Shown here: positions 55,453 to 63,968 of the stretch, in pieces
Layout of the letters: each line of letters starts with the position of its first letter
Numbering within the stretch: the stretch's first letter is position 1
Notes under the pieces: generated by a model
Told to the model about the DNA's origin: nothing
Database searches by the model: none
Seen by the model: the letters and a program-made list of their open reading frames with translations, nothing else
NCBI RefSeq assembly: GCF_001618145.1
Contig: NZ_KV392042.1
Coordinates: 256,152 to 320,151 of the forward strand
Direction: 5' to 3'
Length of the DNA stretch: 64,000 nucleotides
DNA from: Oceanobacillus damuensis
Lineage (GTDB): Bacteria; Bacillota; Bacilli; Bacillales; Amphibacillaceae
Program-made: the position numbers and the translations under genes

Positions 55453-56702
55453 AAAAAGGAATTGTGTTGGAACGCCATAGCGACTACACGATTATAATGA
55501 CTAAGGACGGTTCCTTTGAAAAAGTGACTGTACCTGGTGAAAATGCAGATGTGGGAGAAGAAGTTTCCTATAAACCTTGGAAGACGGAGAAAAAGACGGT
55601 GGCCATGCTATTTCCCTGGAAAGAGATGAATATGCCGATCAGAGCACTCTCCATGGCTTGTATCGTGCTTTTATTAGCATTTCCTATTTATTTTCTTGCT
55701 GGAGAAAGTAAAACATATGCTTATGTTACAGTGGATATTAATCCAAGTATTGAAATGGAAGTAGATAAAGATTTTAATGTTCAGCATATACGAGCAATAA
55801 ATGAAGATGCATCTATCCTTTTGGAAGATATTCCAGATTATGAAGATGAGTATATCGAGAAAGTAATAGAAATGATCCTTGCCGAAACGGAACAGAAAGG
55901 ATTTATTAATGATGAAAGAAATATGATCGTCGGTATCAGTTATGCTGAGGAAAATCCTGAGGGAACAGCACCGTTGCCTGGAAAATTGGATTCTTATTTT
56001 TCCAACGTATCGGGATGGGAAATTGCCACGTTGGTTGTACCCAATAATATTAGGAAACAAGCTGTAGATAAAGAAATATCAATGAATGAAGAAATGGCCT
56101 CAAAGATATTGGATGAAGATAAAAACTCTTCTATGGAAAATTCACTGGATTCCACTGATAAAGCAATTATTGATTCTTTTTATAATGAAAAAAGTGATGT
56201 GGAAGAGGATAAGTCTTCAGAATTCAATAGGGATACAAGGGTCACTCCACCTGTAGTGAATGACACGGGTGAAAAAGCTCAGGACAGACCTAATATAGGT
56301 AATTTTTCTGATAGCAGCGATAAAGGCAATAGCAAAACGGATGCCCATCCTAGTGTGTTGAAGGAAAAAAACGGTGAGATGAACTCTAATGGTAACAGTT
56401 CAGAAAATAGCATGAAAAAGGAAAAACAAACTGAACAGAAACCGAGCACTCCGAATAACAGTAATGGAAAAGAACAAAAAATAGCTGATAATGAAAAATC
56501 AAAGGAACAACCTAAAGAAAAAAAGAAAAAATCCGATAATGGCAACAAGAACGAACATAAGCAAAATAACGGCAATGGTACGGATAAGAAAGACAAGGGC
56601 AATAGTAAAGACAAGAACAGTAATAATAAAGGCAATAACCAGAACCACGGTAATGGCAATAATCAAAACCGTGGTAATAATCATGGCAACGGAAATAAGT
56701 AA
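55449..56702 (+). CDS. rsgI: Anti-sigma-I factor RsgI
   Basis: Membrane anti-sigma factor that holds SigI. The 417 residues have a cytoplasmic N-terminal RsgI domain (MKKGIVLERHSDYTIIMTKDG), one membrane span near 62-84, then the extracytoplasmic conserved block AYVTVDINPSIEMEVD. A long Asn/Lys/Ser/Gly-rich tail follows (from about residue 210) that ends in NGN-type repeats. That tail is low-complexity, with no carbohydrate-binding domain, so the stimulus is probably wall-related or physical and not polysaccharide binding. It overlaps sigI by ATGA. Confidence 0.92.
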   Translation: MKKGIVLERHSDYTIIMTKDGSFEKVTVPGENADVGEEVSYKPWKTEKKTVAMLFPWKEMNMPIRALSMACIVLLLAFPIYFLAGESKTYAYVTVDINPSIEMEVDKDFNVQHIRAINEDASILLEDIPDYEDEYIEKVIEMILAETEQKGFINDERNMIVGISYAEENPEGTAPLPGKLDSYFSNVSGWEIATLVVPNNIRKQAVDKEISMNEEMASKILDEDKNSSMENSLDSTDKAIIDSFYNEKSDVEEDKSSEFNRDTRVTPPVVNDTGEKAQDRPNIGNFSDSSDKGNSKTDAHPSVLKEKNGEMNSNGNSSENSMKKEKQTEQKPSTPNNSNGKEQKIADNEKSKEQPKEKKKKSDNGNKNEHKQNNGNGTDKKDKGNSKDKNSNNKGNNQNHGNGNNQNRGNNHGNGNK

Positions 56703-56703
56703 T

Positions 56704-56737
56704 GGAAAAGCGCTAATAAGCACTTTTCCATTTTTTT
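56704..56737. terminator. Terminator between rsgI and yhdB
   Basis: GGAAAAGCGCT pairs with AGCACTTTTCC (one mismatch) across AATA, followed by seven T. Confidence 0.85.
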
Positions 56738-56742
56738 ACATT

Positions 56743-56970
56743 TCAACAATGGCTGGGGGGATCGTATTTCATCGCATGGTCCAAATAGTAAAGAAGTGTA
56801 TCATGAGTATCGATCACTTTAGTCTGGTCTAATGAGTAATGGTAGGCATTCAGAAATTGTTCGATTTTTTTTGACAGGATATCGTCCTTTGTCCGAACCA
56901 TTAATACTAGCAGGTCATCCCATTGTCCCCATAGCGTATAGTATAGAGCCTTGTCGTAGTCCGGAATCAT
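56743..56970 (-). CDS. yhdB: YhdB-like small protein
   Basis: A 75-residue soluble protein beginning IPDYDKALYYTLWGQWDDLLVLMVRTKDDILS. It resembles, from memory, Bacillus YhdB (a family of unknown function). ATG follows AAGGAGGGG on the minus strand. It is convergent with rsgI and divergent from the spore lipoprotein gene. Nothing in the context tells its role. Confidence 0.7.
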   Translation of the reverse strand: MIPDYDKALYYTLWGQWDDLLVLMVRTKDDILSKKIEQFLNAYHYSLDQTKVIDTHDTLLYYLDHAMKYDPPSHC

Positions 56971-57079
56971 TGTTACCCCTCCTTGATTGTCAAGGGTTAC
57001 TTATATGTTTTCCCGCTTTATATATATAATGACCGTAACATATATGGTGTGAATACCATAAAAAGGATATTCTTAAAAA

Positions 57080-57108
57080 GAATAGATACATTTCTCCGTA
57101 ACATACTA
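57080..57108 (+). promoter_or_regulatory. Sigma-G-type promoter of the spore lipoprotein gene
   Basis: GAATA (57080-57084), 17 bases, CATACTA (57102-57108). It lies 29 bases ahead of the start codon and supports forespore expression of the downstream gene. Confidence 0.8.
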
Positions 57109-57136
57109 AATTCAAACACGTAAGGAGGAATGTAAA

Positions 57137-57799
57137 TTGAAAACTAAGTTTAAATTATTAAGCATATTTGCGGTATTTTTGCTGACTTTATTTGCGTGTC
57201 AGAATGCCGACAACACAGGCCAGGAAGATTTAACTGGAGCGGGTAATAGAGCACCTGACGGGTACAATGACAATACTGGTGATGGAATGACAAATGTTCG
57301 TAATAATACGATGGAAAGAGATGCTGACCGCTTCCAAAACCGTGATAATACAAGAAATATTGGAAATCGCAATAACCAATATGATGTATCCGAGGAAGCT
57401 GCAGAACGCATAACAGAAGAAGTTGATGGTGTCAGTGGCGTACAAGTTCTCACAACGGATAATAATGCATACGTAGCGGCGACTTTAGATACAGACAACA
57501 ATGAACAAAATCAAGGGACAAACAGAAATAACGGAAACCATGACAACAACAGAAACAATGGAAACAACGGAAACAACGGCATGGGCGAAGATGAACTTAC
57601 AGAAGAAGTTAAAGATGAAATAGGGGATATCGTCAGATCAGTCGATAACAATATTGATAATGTGTATGTTTCAACAAACCCCGATTTTGTCGATTTAACA
57701 AATAATTATGTCGATGATATGAATGCAGGTCGTCCAGTGGAAGGTTTCTTTGATCAGATTGGAAATATGGTCCAACGTATTTTCCCACAAAACAGATAA
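57137..57799 (+). CDS. Spore lipoprotein, YhcN/YlaJ family
   Basis: A 220-residue lipoprotein with signal peptide and lipobox LTLFAC (Cys21). An Asn/Asp-rich linker leads to the family core (SEEAAERITEEVDGVSGVQVLTTDNNAYVAATL), an Asn/Gly-rich insert (near 125-150) and a second core piece (LTEEVKDEIGDIVRSVDNNIDNVYVSTNPDFVD). YhcN/YlaJ proteins are found in the spore inner membrane. The start is TTG with GTAAGGAGG upstream. The sigma-G promoter at 57080 fits. The Asn-rich low-complexity inserts resemble the tail of nearby RsgI. Confidence 0.88.
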   Translation: MKTKFKLLSIFAVFLLTLFACQNADNTGQEDLTGAGNRAPDGYNDNTGDGMTNVRNNTMERDADRFQNRDNTRNIGNRNNQYDVSEEAAERITEEVDGVSGVQVLTTDNNAYVAATLDTDNNEQNQGTNRNNGNHDNNRNNGNNGNNGMGEDELTEEVKDEIGDIVRSVDNNIDNVYVSTNPDFVDLTNNYVDDMNAGRPVEGFFDQIGNMVQRIFPQNR

Positions 57800-57832
57800 A
57801 TTGAGACTGGCACAAAAGTGGTTTATCTATAG

Positions 57833-57893
57833 AAAAATCCGAACAGTGATTCAGAATTCTTTAGTTAGAATTCGAATTAGTTCGGATTTTTTT
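57833..57893 (+). terminator. Terminator of the spore lipoprotein gene
   Basis: AAAAATCCGAAC pairs with GTTCGGATTTTT, with an inner AGAATTC/GAATTCg pairing, then T-rich sequence. Confidence 0.85.
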
Positions 57894-57962
57894 CCTGTCT
57901 CGAAACCATTTGTTTTAGTAATGGTACTCATAGTAATGTCCTATCCACTTTATTTTATTTTT

Positions 57963-58031
57963 TTGATTAAGAAAGAAACCTATGTTATATTGTATACATA
58001 TAATTCATAGTAACCATAGTAATTTACTATG
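57963..58031 (+). promoter_or_regulatory. Promoter and palindromic operator of the yrrT-luxS-mccAB cluster
   Basis: TTGATT (57963-57968), 17 bases, TATATT (57986-57991). Just after the expected start point come CATAGTAA (58006), CATAGTAA (58015) and the inverted TTACTATG (58024-58031), so CATAGTAA-T-TTACTATG is a 17-base palindrome. A repressor bound there would block transcription. CymR is the known regulator of such clusters in Bacillus, but this text does not match a CymR site I can recall. Confidence 0.6.
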
Positions 58032-58057
58032 TTTTAGTCAACTATGAGGTGATAAAA

Positions 58058-58696
58058 ATGGGCAGAGAGTTTATTGAGTTGTTTGAGGAATGGGCAACGG
58101 ATTATGATAAGAGTGTCGTAGGAGAAGACCCACAGTATAAAGATGTTTTTGCAAATTATGAAGAAATTCTGGAAGAAGTTGTGAGGCAAAGCACTGGGCG
58201 GGTTGCAGAGTTTGGTGTGGGGACTGGCAATTTATCCTTAAAACTGATTGCGGCTGGTCATCATGTAATCGGAATTGAACCTTCCAAAGCAATGCGACAA
58301 ATCGCAAGCAGAAAAATTTCATCACTGATCGTACTGGATGGTGATTTTATCAACTACCCCGAATTGCCGAATGATGTTGAGACTATTGTCAGCACATATG
58401 CCTTTCATCATTTAACGGATGATGAAAAAGAAACAGCAATCGGGAGGTTTGCCGCAATTCTTCCTGGTAATGGGAGAATTGTGTTTGGAGACACGATGTT
58501 CAGAAGCGAAGCCGACAAGCAATTGAAGATTGCTGAGGCTATCGATAAAGGATTTCTTGATTTGGCTGCAGATTTGAATCGTGAATATTACCCGACTCTT
58601 GATATAATAAAGAATGCTTTTGAAAAGCATCATTTTGATGTATCATTTAAACAAATGAACGATTTTGTTTGGGTGATTACCGCTGACAAAAAATAA
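58058..58696 (+). CDS. yrrT: SAM-dependent methyltransferase, YrrT-like
   Basis: About 212 residues of the class I methyltransferase fold with the SAM-binding motif VAEFGVGTGNLSLKL near residue 50, IGIEPS near 70 and a family-specific FVWVITADKK end. YrrT heads the Bacillus methionine-to-cysteine operon; it is thought to make S-adenosylhomocysteine from SAM, but its acceptor is not known. ATG 58058 follows GAGGTGAT. It is first in the cluster, 24 bases before luxS. Confidence 0.88.
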   Translation: MGREFIELFEEWATDYDKSVVGEDPQYKDVFANYEEILEEVVRQSTGRVAEFGVGTGNLSLKLIAAGHHVIGIEPSKAMRQIASRKISSLIVLDGDFINYPELPNDVETIVSTYAFHHLTDDEKETAIGRFAAILPGNGRIVFGDTMFRSEADKQLKIAEAIDKGFLDLAADLNREYYPTLDIIKNAFEKHHFDVSFKQMNDFVWVITADKK

Positions 58697-58720
58697 GCCA
58701 AAGAGGAGAGGGATTATACG

Positions 58721-59182
58721 ATGGATAAAAAAATGAATGTGGAAAGTTTTAATCTTGATCATACAAAAGTAAAAGCACCATATGTTCGTTTAGTAGGAGT
58801 AACAGAAGGTGCTAACGGTGATAAGGTTCAAAAGTATGATATCCGTTTTAAGCAGCCGAATAAAGAACACATGGAGATGGCTGGACTCCATTCCTTGGAA
58901 CATTTAATGGCGGAGAATATTCGAAATCATACAGATTCTGTTTTGGATATAGGACCAATGGGCTGCCAAACAGGTTTTTACTTGTCACTCATTAATCACG
59001 AAGACTATGAGGATGTCCTTTCGATGCTTGAAAACACGCTAAAGGATGTTATGGAAGCCAACGAGGTTCCGGCATGCAATGAAGTACAGTGTGGCTGGGC
59101 AGCAAACCATAGTCTGGAAGGTGCAAAAGAAATTGCGGAAGAAATGCTGAATCACAGAAGTGAATGGCACGAAGTTTTTTAG
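58721..59182 (+). CDS. luxS: S-ribosylhomocysteine lyase
   Basis: Splits S-ribosylhomocysteine to homocysteine and the autoinducer-2 precursor. The 153-residue protein shows the metal site His57/His61 ([10 protein letters not shown]) with Cys124 (QCGWAANH), and the catalytic Cys82 in [12 protein letters not shown] follows GAGGAGAGG. In B. subtilis yrrT is followed by mtnN, and luxS is elsewhere. Here luxS occupies that slot and mtnN is missing, so this unit keeps the second step but not the first of SAH recycling. Confidence 0.95.
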   Translation: MDKKMNVESFNLDHTKVKAPYVRLVGVTEGANGDKVQKYDIRFKQPNKEHMEMAGLHSLEHLMAENIRNHTDSVLDIGPMGCQTGFYLSLINHEDYEDVLSMLENTLKDVMEANEVPACNEVQCGWAANHSLEGAKEIAEEMLNHRSEWHEVF

Positions 59183-59328
59183 GATACTGAATCGGTAAAT
59201 ATCAAAAAACAGTGCGAAAATGACTTTGAGCAAATAACCTTATTTTTAGCAATATTAACAAAGAGAAAATCAGATGGTTACCCGCAGTTAAAAGATTATT
59301 GGTGTGAAATTTAGGATAGAATAGCATC

Positions 59329-59400
59329 AGCGGAAGTAACAAGCAGTAAATATATCAGCCCAGATCTATGGATTTTTCAACCCATCAGCTTCCGCTTTTG
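59329..59400 (+). terminator. Possible terminator or leader hairpin between luxS and mccA
   Basis: AGCGGAAG (59329-59336) pairs with CTTCCGCT (59389-59396), followed by TTTG, but the loop is 52 bases long. It may be an attenuating leader for mccA or a weak terminator. The 236-base gap from luxS to mccA has no coding frame. Confidence 0.4.
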
Positions 59401-59418
59401 TTTAAGTGAGGGAAAATA

Positions 59419-60339
59419 ATGGCACTTTATAGATCAATACATGAATTAATTGGTGAAACTCCTTTGCTGGAAATAAAAAGTTTTGCATTGCCTGAAGGAG
59501 TGCGCCTGTATTCAAAGCTGGAGTATTTCAATCCTGGGGGCAGTGTGAAAGATCGACTGGGCATGGAACTGATTAAAGATGCTATCGAAAGCGGAAAGCT
59601 TGCTGAAGGTGGCACGATTATCGAACCAACAGCGGGAAATACAGGTATTGGGCTTGCAATTGCAGCGCTGGAAAAGAACTTGTCTGTGATTTTTTGTGTA
59701 CCCGAGCACTTCAGCAGAGAAAAACAGCAGCTAATGATTGCTTTAGGAGCTGAAATTGTTCATACACCCAGGGATAAAGGTATGACTGGAGCAATTGAAA
59801 AAACCGAGCAATTATTGAATGAGATTCCAAACAGTTTTTCTCCAAAGCAATTTTCAAATCGAGCCAATCCAGAAACTTACTATAAAACAATGGCACCTGA
59901 GATTTGGAGAGATCTTAACGGGAAAGTGGACGTTTTTATTGCTGGATCCGGATCTGGAGGGACATTTATGGGGACTTCCAAATTTTTGAAAGAAATGAAT
60001 CCAACTATAAAAACCGCAATTGTAGAGCCGGAGGGGTCCATCATCGGTGGCGGTGACCCGGGTTCACATCTGACGGAAGGAATAGGGATGGAATTTTTCC
60101 CCGAATACTTCGATAGGTCTTATATAGACGAAATCTACACAGTTTCTGATAAAGATGCCTTTCTAATGGTAAAGGAACTAGCCGCCAGAGAAGGCTTGCT
60201 TGTCGGCAGTTCTTCAGGTGCTGCAATGTATGCTGCTCTAAAGGAGGCTGGAAAAGCATCTAAAGGGGAAAATATTGTAACGGTGTTTCCAGATGGAAGT
60301 GATCGATATTTGAGCAAGAATATATACGAAACTACCTGA
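59419..60339 (+). CDS. mccA: O-acetylserine-dependent cystathionine beta-synthase
   Basis: Joins homocysteine and O-acetylserine into cystathionine. The 306-residue PLP enzyme (cysteine synthase fold) has the PLP Lys44 in NPGGSVKDRLG, TAGNTGIGLAIAA near 70, and the phosphate-binding GSGSGGTFMGTSKFL near 180. Position before mccB and behind luxS distinguishes it from CysK. ATG follows GTGAGGG. It uses homocysteine produced by LuxS, closing the route toward cysteine. Confidence 0.9.
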   Translation: MALYRSIHELIGETPLLEIKSFALPEGVRLYSKLEYFNPGGSVKDRLGMELIKDAIESGKLAEGGTIIEPTAGNTGIGLAIAALEKNLSVIFCVPEHFSREKQQLMIALGAEIVHTPRDKGMTGAIEKTEQLLNEIPNSFSPKQFSNRANPETYYKTMAPEIWRDLNGKVDVFIAGSGSGGTFMGTSKFLKEMNPTIKTAIVEPEGSIIGGGDPGSHLTEGIGMEFFPEYFDRSYIDEIYTVSDKDAFLMVKELAAREGLLVGSSSGAAMYAALKEAGKASKGENIVTVFPDGSDRYLSKNIYETT

Positions 60340-60362
60340 TAAAAGGAAGGGGAGAGTAATTA

Positions 60363-61499
60363 ATGAGATCAAAAACAAAAATGATTCATGGTGGAATAAC
60401 AGGTGATGAAAAAACGGGTGCTGTTTCTGTTCCGATTTATCAGGTGAGTACGTATAAACAGGATGGAGCGGGGAACCACCGAGGCTATGAATACTCACGC
60501 ACCGGAAATCCAACCCGTACTGCATTGGAAACGGTAATTGCCGATTTGGAAAACGGCAATGCAGGATTTGCGTTCGGATCTGGAATGGCGGCTATCAGTT
60601 CGGTTATGATGTTATTTAATGCCGGTGACCATGTCGTCATGACAGATGATGTATACGGTGGGTCTTACCGGGTAATGACCAAAGTATTAAATCGTTTTAA
60701 CTTGCACCATACATTTACAGACACAAGTTCAACGGAGGCTGTAGAGGCTGCGATTAACGAAAATACAAAAGCCATATTTGTTGAAACACCTACAAATCCG
60801 TTATTGAAGATTACCGACCTGCAAAAAATGGCAGAAATCGCAAAAAAACATGATTTATTACTGATCGTCGATAATACCTTCGCAACGCCATATTGGCAGC
60901 AACCTATGAACTTTGGGGCGGATATTGTTCTTCACAGCGCCACAAAATATATCGGTGGCCACAGTGATGTTGTTGCCGGTTTGGTTGTTGTCAAGACAAA
61001 AGAACTTGCTGAACAGCTTCATTTCATTCAAAACTCTGTCGGTGCGGTGCTTGGTCCACAGGATTCCTGGCTTTTGATGCGCGGCATAAAAACGCTGGCA
61101 TTGCGAATGGAAGCAATCGAAGAGAATACAAAGAAAATCGTCTCCTTTTTGGAGAATCATAAAAAGGTCTCCACAATTTATTATCCTGGAAGAGAAAGTC
61201 ATCCAGGGCATGGAATTGCCGTAAAACAGGCAGCAGGATTTGGCGGAATGGTCTCTTTTGATGTTGGCAGTGGGGAAGAGGCAGAAAAAGTACTTGCCAA
61301 AGTGAGGTACTTTACGCTGGCAGAGAGTCTTGGAGCTGTAGAAAGTCTCATTTCCATTCCAGCTAAAATGACACATGCCTCCATACCGGCGGACAGAAGG
61401 AGAGAGCTTGGAATTACCGACGGCTTAATCCGTATATCTATAGGGATAGAGGACGCTGAAGATTTAATTGAAGATCTGCAGGCAGCATTGCATGAATAA
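60363..61499 (+). CDS. mccB: Cystathionine gamma-lyase
   Basis: Cleaves cystathionine to cysteine, 2-oxobutyrate and ammonia. The 378-residue Cys/Met metabolism PLP enzyme has YEYSRTGNPTRTALE near residue 43, FVETPTNPLLKITDL near 140 and the PLP Lys195 in HSATKYIGGHSD, then SLGAVESLISIPAKMTH near 325. ATG follows AAGGGGAG. It is the last gene of the cluster and is closed by a hairpin at 61507. Confidence 0.93.
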   Translation: MRSKTKMIHGGITGDEKTGAVSVPIYQVSTYKQDGAGNHRGYEYSRTGNPTRTALETVIADLENGNAGFAFGSGMAAISSVMMLFNAGDHVVMTDDVYGGSYRVMTKVLNRFNLHHTFTDTSSTEAVEAAINENTKAIFVETPTNPLLKITDLQKMAEIAKKHDLLLIVDNTFATPYWQQPMNFGADIVLHSATKYIGGHSDVVAGLVVVKTKELAEQLHFIQNSVGAVLGPQDSWLLMRGIKTLALRMEAIEENTKKIVSFLENHKKVSTIYYPGRESHPGHGIAVKQAAGFGGMVSFDVGSGEEAEKVLAKVRYFTLAESLGAVESLISIPAKMTHASIPADRRRELGITDGLIRISIGIEDAEDLIEDLQAALHE

Positions 61500-61506
61500 A
61501 CACATT

Positions 61507-61537
61507 GGGCAGTCCATTTAACGGATTGTCCTTTTTA
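61507..61537 (+). terminator. Terminator of mccAB
   Basis: GGGCAGTCC pairs with GGATTGTCC (two wobble pairs) across ATTTAAC, followed by TTTTTATTT. Confidence 0.75.
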
Positions 61538-61588
61538 TTTCCCCTTATGCTAATATAGAAGTATCAAATGAACTCGGAGGTATGTGTT

Positions 61589-62956
61589 ATGAGCGAAAAA
61601 GCATTGCAATACTTGAAAGACAACAGAAATCACCTGCTGGGGAAATTAAATGAATTCCTATCCATACCAAGTATAAGCACGGACAGCAATCACAAAAATG
61701 ATGTGAAAAAAGCGGCAGATTTCATCGTTACATACCTGAATGATATCGGTTTTGACAAAGTGGAACAACAGGAAACAGATGGACACCCACTTGTCTATGC
61801 CGAATATAATGGAGCAGGTAAAGATGCACCAACGGTATTGTTTTACGGGCATTATGACGTGCAGCCTGTAGATCCGATCAATTTATGGAAAAGTGATCCC
61901 TTTAAACCCGAAGTGAGAGAGGGAAGACTTTATGCGCGCGGATCGAGTGATGATAAAGGTCAGGTATTTATGCATTTGGCAGTTTTCGAAGCTTATATGA
62001 AAACAGAAGGCGAGATTCCGATCAATGTGAAGGTCTGCATTGAAGGAGAAGAAGAAATCGGAAGTGAAAATCTTTATGAGATTCTAAGGGAGAAAAAAGA
62101 TCAGTTCCAGGCAGACTTCGCAGTAATTTCCGATTCTGGGATGGCAGCCAAAAATCAACCAACCATCCTTTATGGACTAAAAGGCTTTACGGGGATTGAG
62201 ATTACCGTAAATGGTCCGGACCATGATTTGCATTCCGGAATGTATGGGGGAGCAGTCAGAAATCCAATTATGGCGCTAAGTCACATCCTTGCATCCATGA
62301 AAAACGAGAATGAAGTAGTCACTGTGGAAGGTTTCTATGATGACGTAGAAGCACTGTCAGAAGAGGAACGAAAGCTAATGGAGGAGGCTCCTGGGGAAGA
62401 CTTTGTTGAAACAGCCGGAATCCAAGAGACAGTATCTGAACAAGGGTACACTGCAAAAGAGCATACGATGGGTCGTCCAACTTTAGAAATTAACGGTATT
62501 TTCGGAGGCTACCAAGGTGAGGGAACCAAAACAATTATTCCTTCTCAAGCAACAGCAAAGATAACCTGTCGTCTTGTTCCAGGTCAGGATCCAGATAAAA
62601 TCCAGCAGTTACTGGAAGCACATGTAAATAAAGCAGCACCTTCCGGAGTAAGAGTGGAAGTGAAAAAGGAGAAGCTTTCAGCAAAAGCATATAAAGTAGA
62701 ACCGACACACCCGCTTATTAAAAAAGCGGCGGAAAGCTATACGAAAGCATTTGGAAAAGACACTGTCTATCTAAGAATGGGCGGCTCTATTCCGGTTGTT
62801 GAATGGATTGAGGATATCTATCATATGCCAATCGTATTGCTCGGGTTTGGTACACCTGAGGATCGCTTGCATTCTCCAAATGAAAGTTTTCCACTCGACA
62901 GTTTTGATAAAGGAATGGAAACACTTGTGTATTACTGGAATGAAGTGAAGAAATAA
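61589..62956 (+). CDS. M20-family dipeptidase/deacetylase-like metallopeptidase
   Basis: About 455 residues with the M20 layout. The first metal motif is FYGHYDVQPVDP near residue 85 and ARGSSDDKGQ near 115 (bridging Asp). EGEEEIGSENL near 150 holds the catalytic Glu pair, and SDSGM is near 185. An inserted dimerisation domain (GPDHDLHSGMYGGAVRNP) precedes a final LHSPNESFPL metal His. Relatives are annotated as dipeptidases; the substrate is not determinable. ATG 61589 is correctly spaced from CGGAGGT; the 61568 ATG precedes the binding site. Confidence 0.9.
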   Translation: MSEKALQYLKDNRNHLLGKLNEFLSIPSISTDSNHKNDVKKAADFIVTYLNDIGFDKVEQQETDGHPLVYAEYNGAGKDAPTVLFYGHYDVQPVDPINLWKSDPFKPEVREGRLYARGSSDDKGQVFMHLAVFEAYMKTEGEIPINVKVCIEGEEEIGSENLYEILREKKDQFQADFAVISDSGMAAKNQPTILYGLKGFTGIEITVNGPDHDLHSGMYGGAVRNPIMALSHILASMKNENEVVTVEGFYDDVEALSEEERKLMEEAPGEDFVETAGIQETVSEQGYTAKEHTMGRPTLEINGIFGGYQGEGTKTIIPSQATAKITCRLVPGQDPDKIQQLLEAHVNKAAPSGVRVEVKKEKLSAKAYKVEPTHPLIKKAAESYTKAFGKDTVYLRMGGSIPVVEWIEDIYHMPIVLLGFGTPEDRLHSPNESFPLDSFDKGMETLVYYWNEVKK

Positions 62957-63094
62957 GCGGATATACCTGTACCTATAGTTGCAGAACCTATGGGAGGAAA
63001 ATAACTGAAGGATTAATGCAATCATCCGGTTTCTGTCCCTCTGTTTCAGGGTATTTTATTTAAAGCGACATAATGAGAAGGTGGGGATTATCTG

Positions 63095-63850
63095 ATGAAA
63101 TACGCTATTGTAACAGGTGCCTCAAAAGGGCTTGGTGAATCAATTGCCAAGCTGTTTTTGGAAACCGGAGTAAATGTTATTGGGTTATCGCGAAGTACAA
63201 ATGATCATTTATCAGCAATAGCTAGAGAAAATAACACAACCTATAAACATATATCATGTGATCTTGCGGATATAGCTGTTTTGGAACAAACGTGTAAGGA
63301 AATAAGTGAAGCTGTTTTTCTGGAAAATCCGACAGCTGTTTATTTAGTCAATAATGCAGGTATTGTCGAGCCGATTGAACAGTCAATGCATATAAAACCC
63401 AATGATCTGTTAACACATGTCCACGTAAACTCTGTGGCTCCGATGGTACTTACAAATTATTTTCTTAATGAATCAACCGAAAAGGGTGTTCCACTTATAG
63501 GTGCAAATATCACTTCCGGTGCGGCAGAATCACCGATGTATGGCTGGAGTGCGTATTGTTCGACGAAGGCAAGTATGAATATGTATACAAAAACTGCAGC
63601 ATTGGAACAGGAAGAACTGAGCACCGATAACAAAATTATAGCTTTCAGCCCAGGGATTATGGATACAGAAATGCAGAAGAAAATCCGTTCCAGCTCAAAG
63701 GCTGAATTTGCTGAAGTAGAGAAATTTAAGGGATATAAGCAAAATAATCTTTTAAAGGATACAGATCTTGTAGGCGGGGTTCTTGTCGATATAATAACTT
63801 CCGATGACATTCAGAACGGAAAAATATATTATGCGAGAGAATATTTATAG
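63095..63850 (+). CDS. SDR-family reductase, YueD-like (benzil/sepiapterin reductase type)
   Basis: A 251-residue NADPH-dependent short-chain dehydrogenase. It has VTGASKGLGESIAKLF at residues 7-22, the NNAGIVEP block near 90, the catalytic Ser in NITSGAAESP and the Tyr-x-x-x-Lys in WSAYCSTKAS near 150. It closely follows Bacillus YueD, which reduces benzil to (S)-benzoin in vitro; the natural substrate is unknown. ATG follows AGAAGGTGGGG. It is a single gene with a terminator behind it. Confidence 0.9.
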   Translation: MKYAIVTGASKGLGESIAKLFLETGVNVIGLSRSTNDHLSAIARENNTTYKHISCDLADIAVLEQTCKEISEAVFLENPTAVYLVNNAGIVEPIEQSMHIKPNDLLTHVHVNSVAPMVLTNYFLNESTEKGVPLIGANITSGAAESPMYGWSAYCSTKASMNMYTKTAALEQEELSTDNKIIAFSPGIMDTEMQKKIRSSSKAEFAEVEKFKGYKQNNLLKDTDLVGGVLVDIITSDDIQNGKIYYAREYL

Positions 63851-63934
63851 GACTCAACTTATGGACCAATAAAATAAGTTCTACCATTTAACTGGCCTAA
63901 ACTTAGAGTGACTTTGATGTTCACCTAACTAACG

Positions 63935-63967
63935 CGTAGTTTCTGTAAACTGCGACAGGTTTTTTTC
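63935..63967 (+). terminator. Terminator after the YueD-like gene
   Basis: CGTAGTTT (63935-63942) pairs with AAACTGCG (63947-63954), then ACAGG and seven T. Confidence 0.7.
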
Positions 63968-63968
63968 A

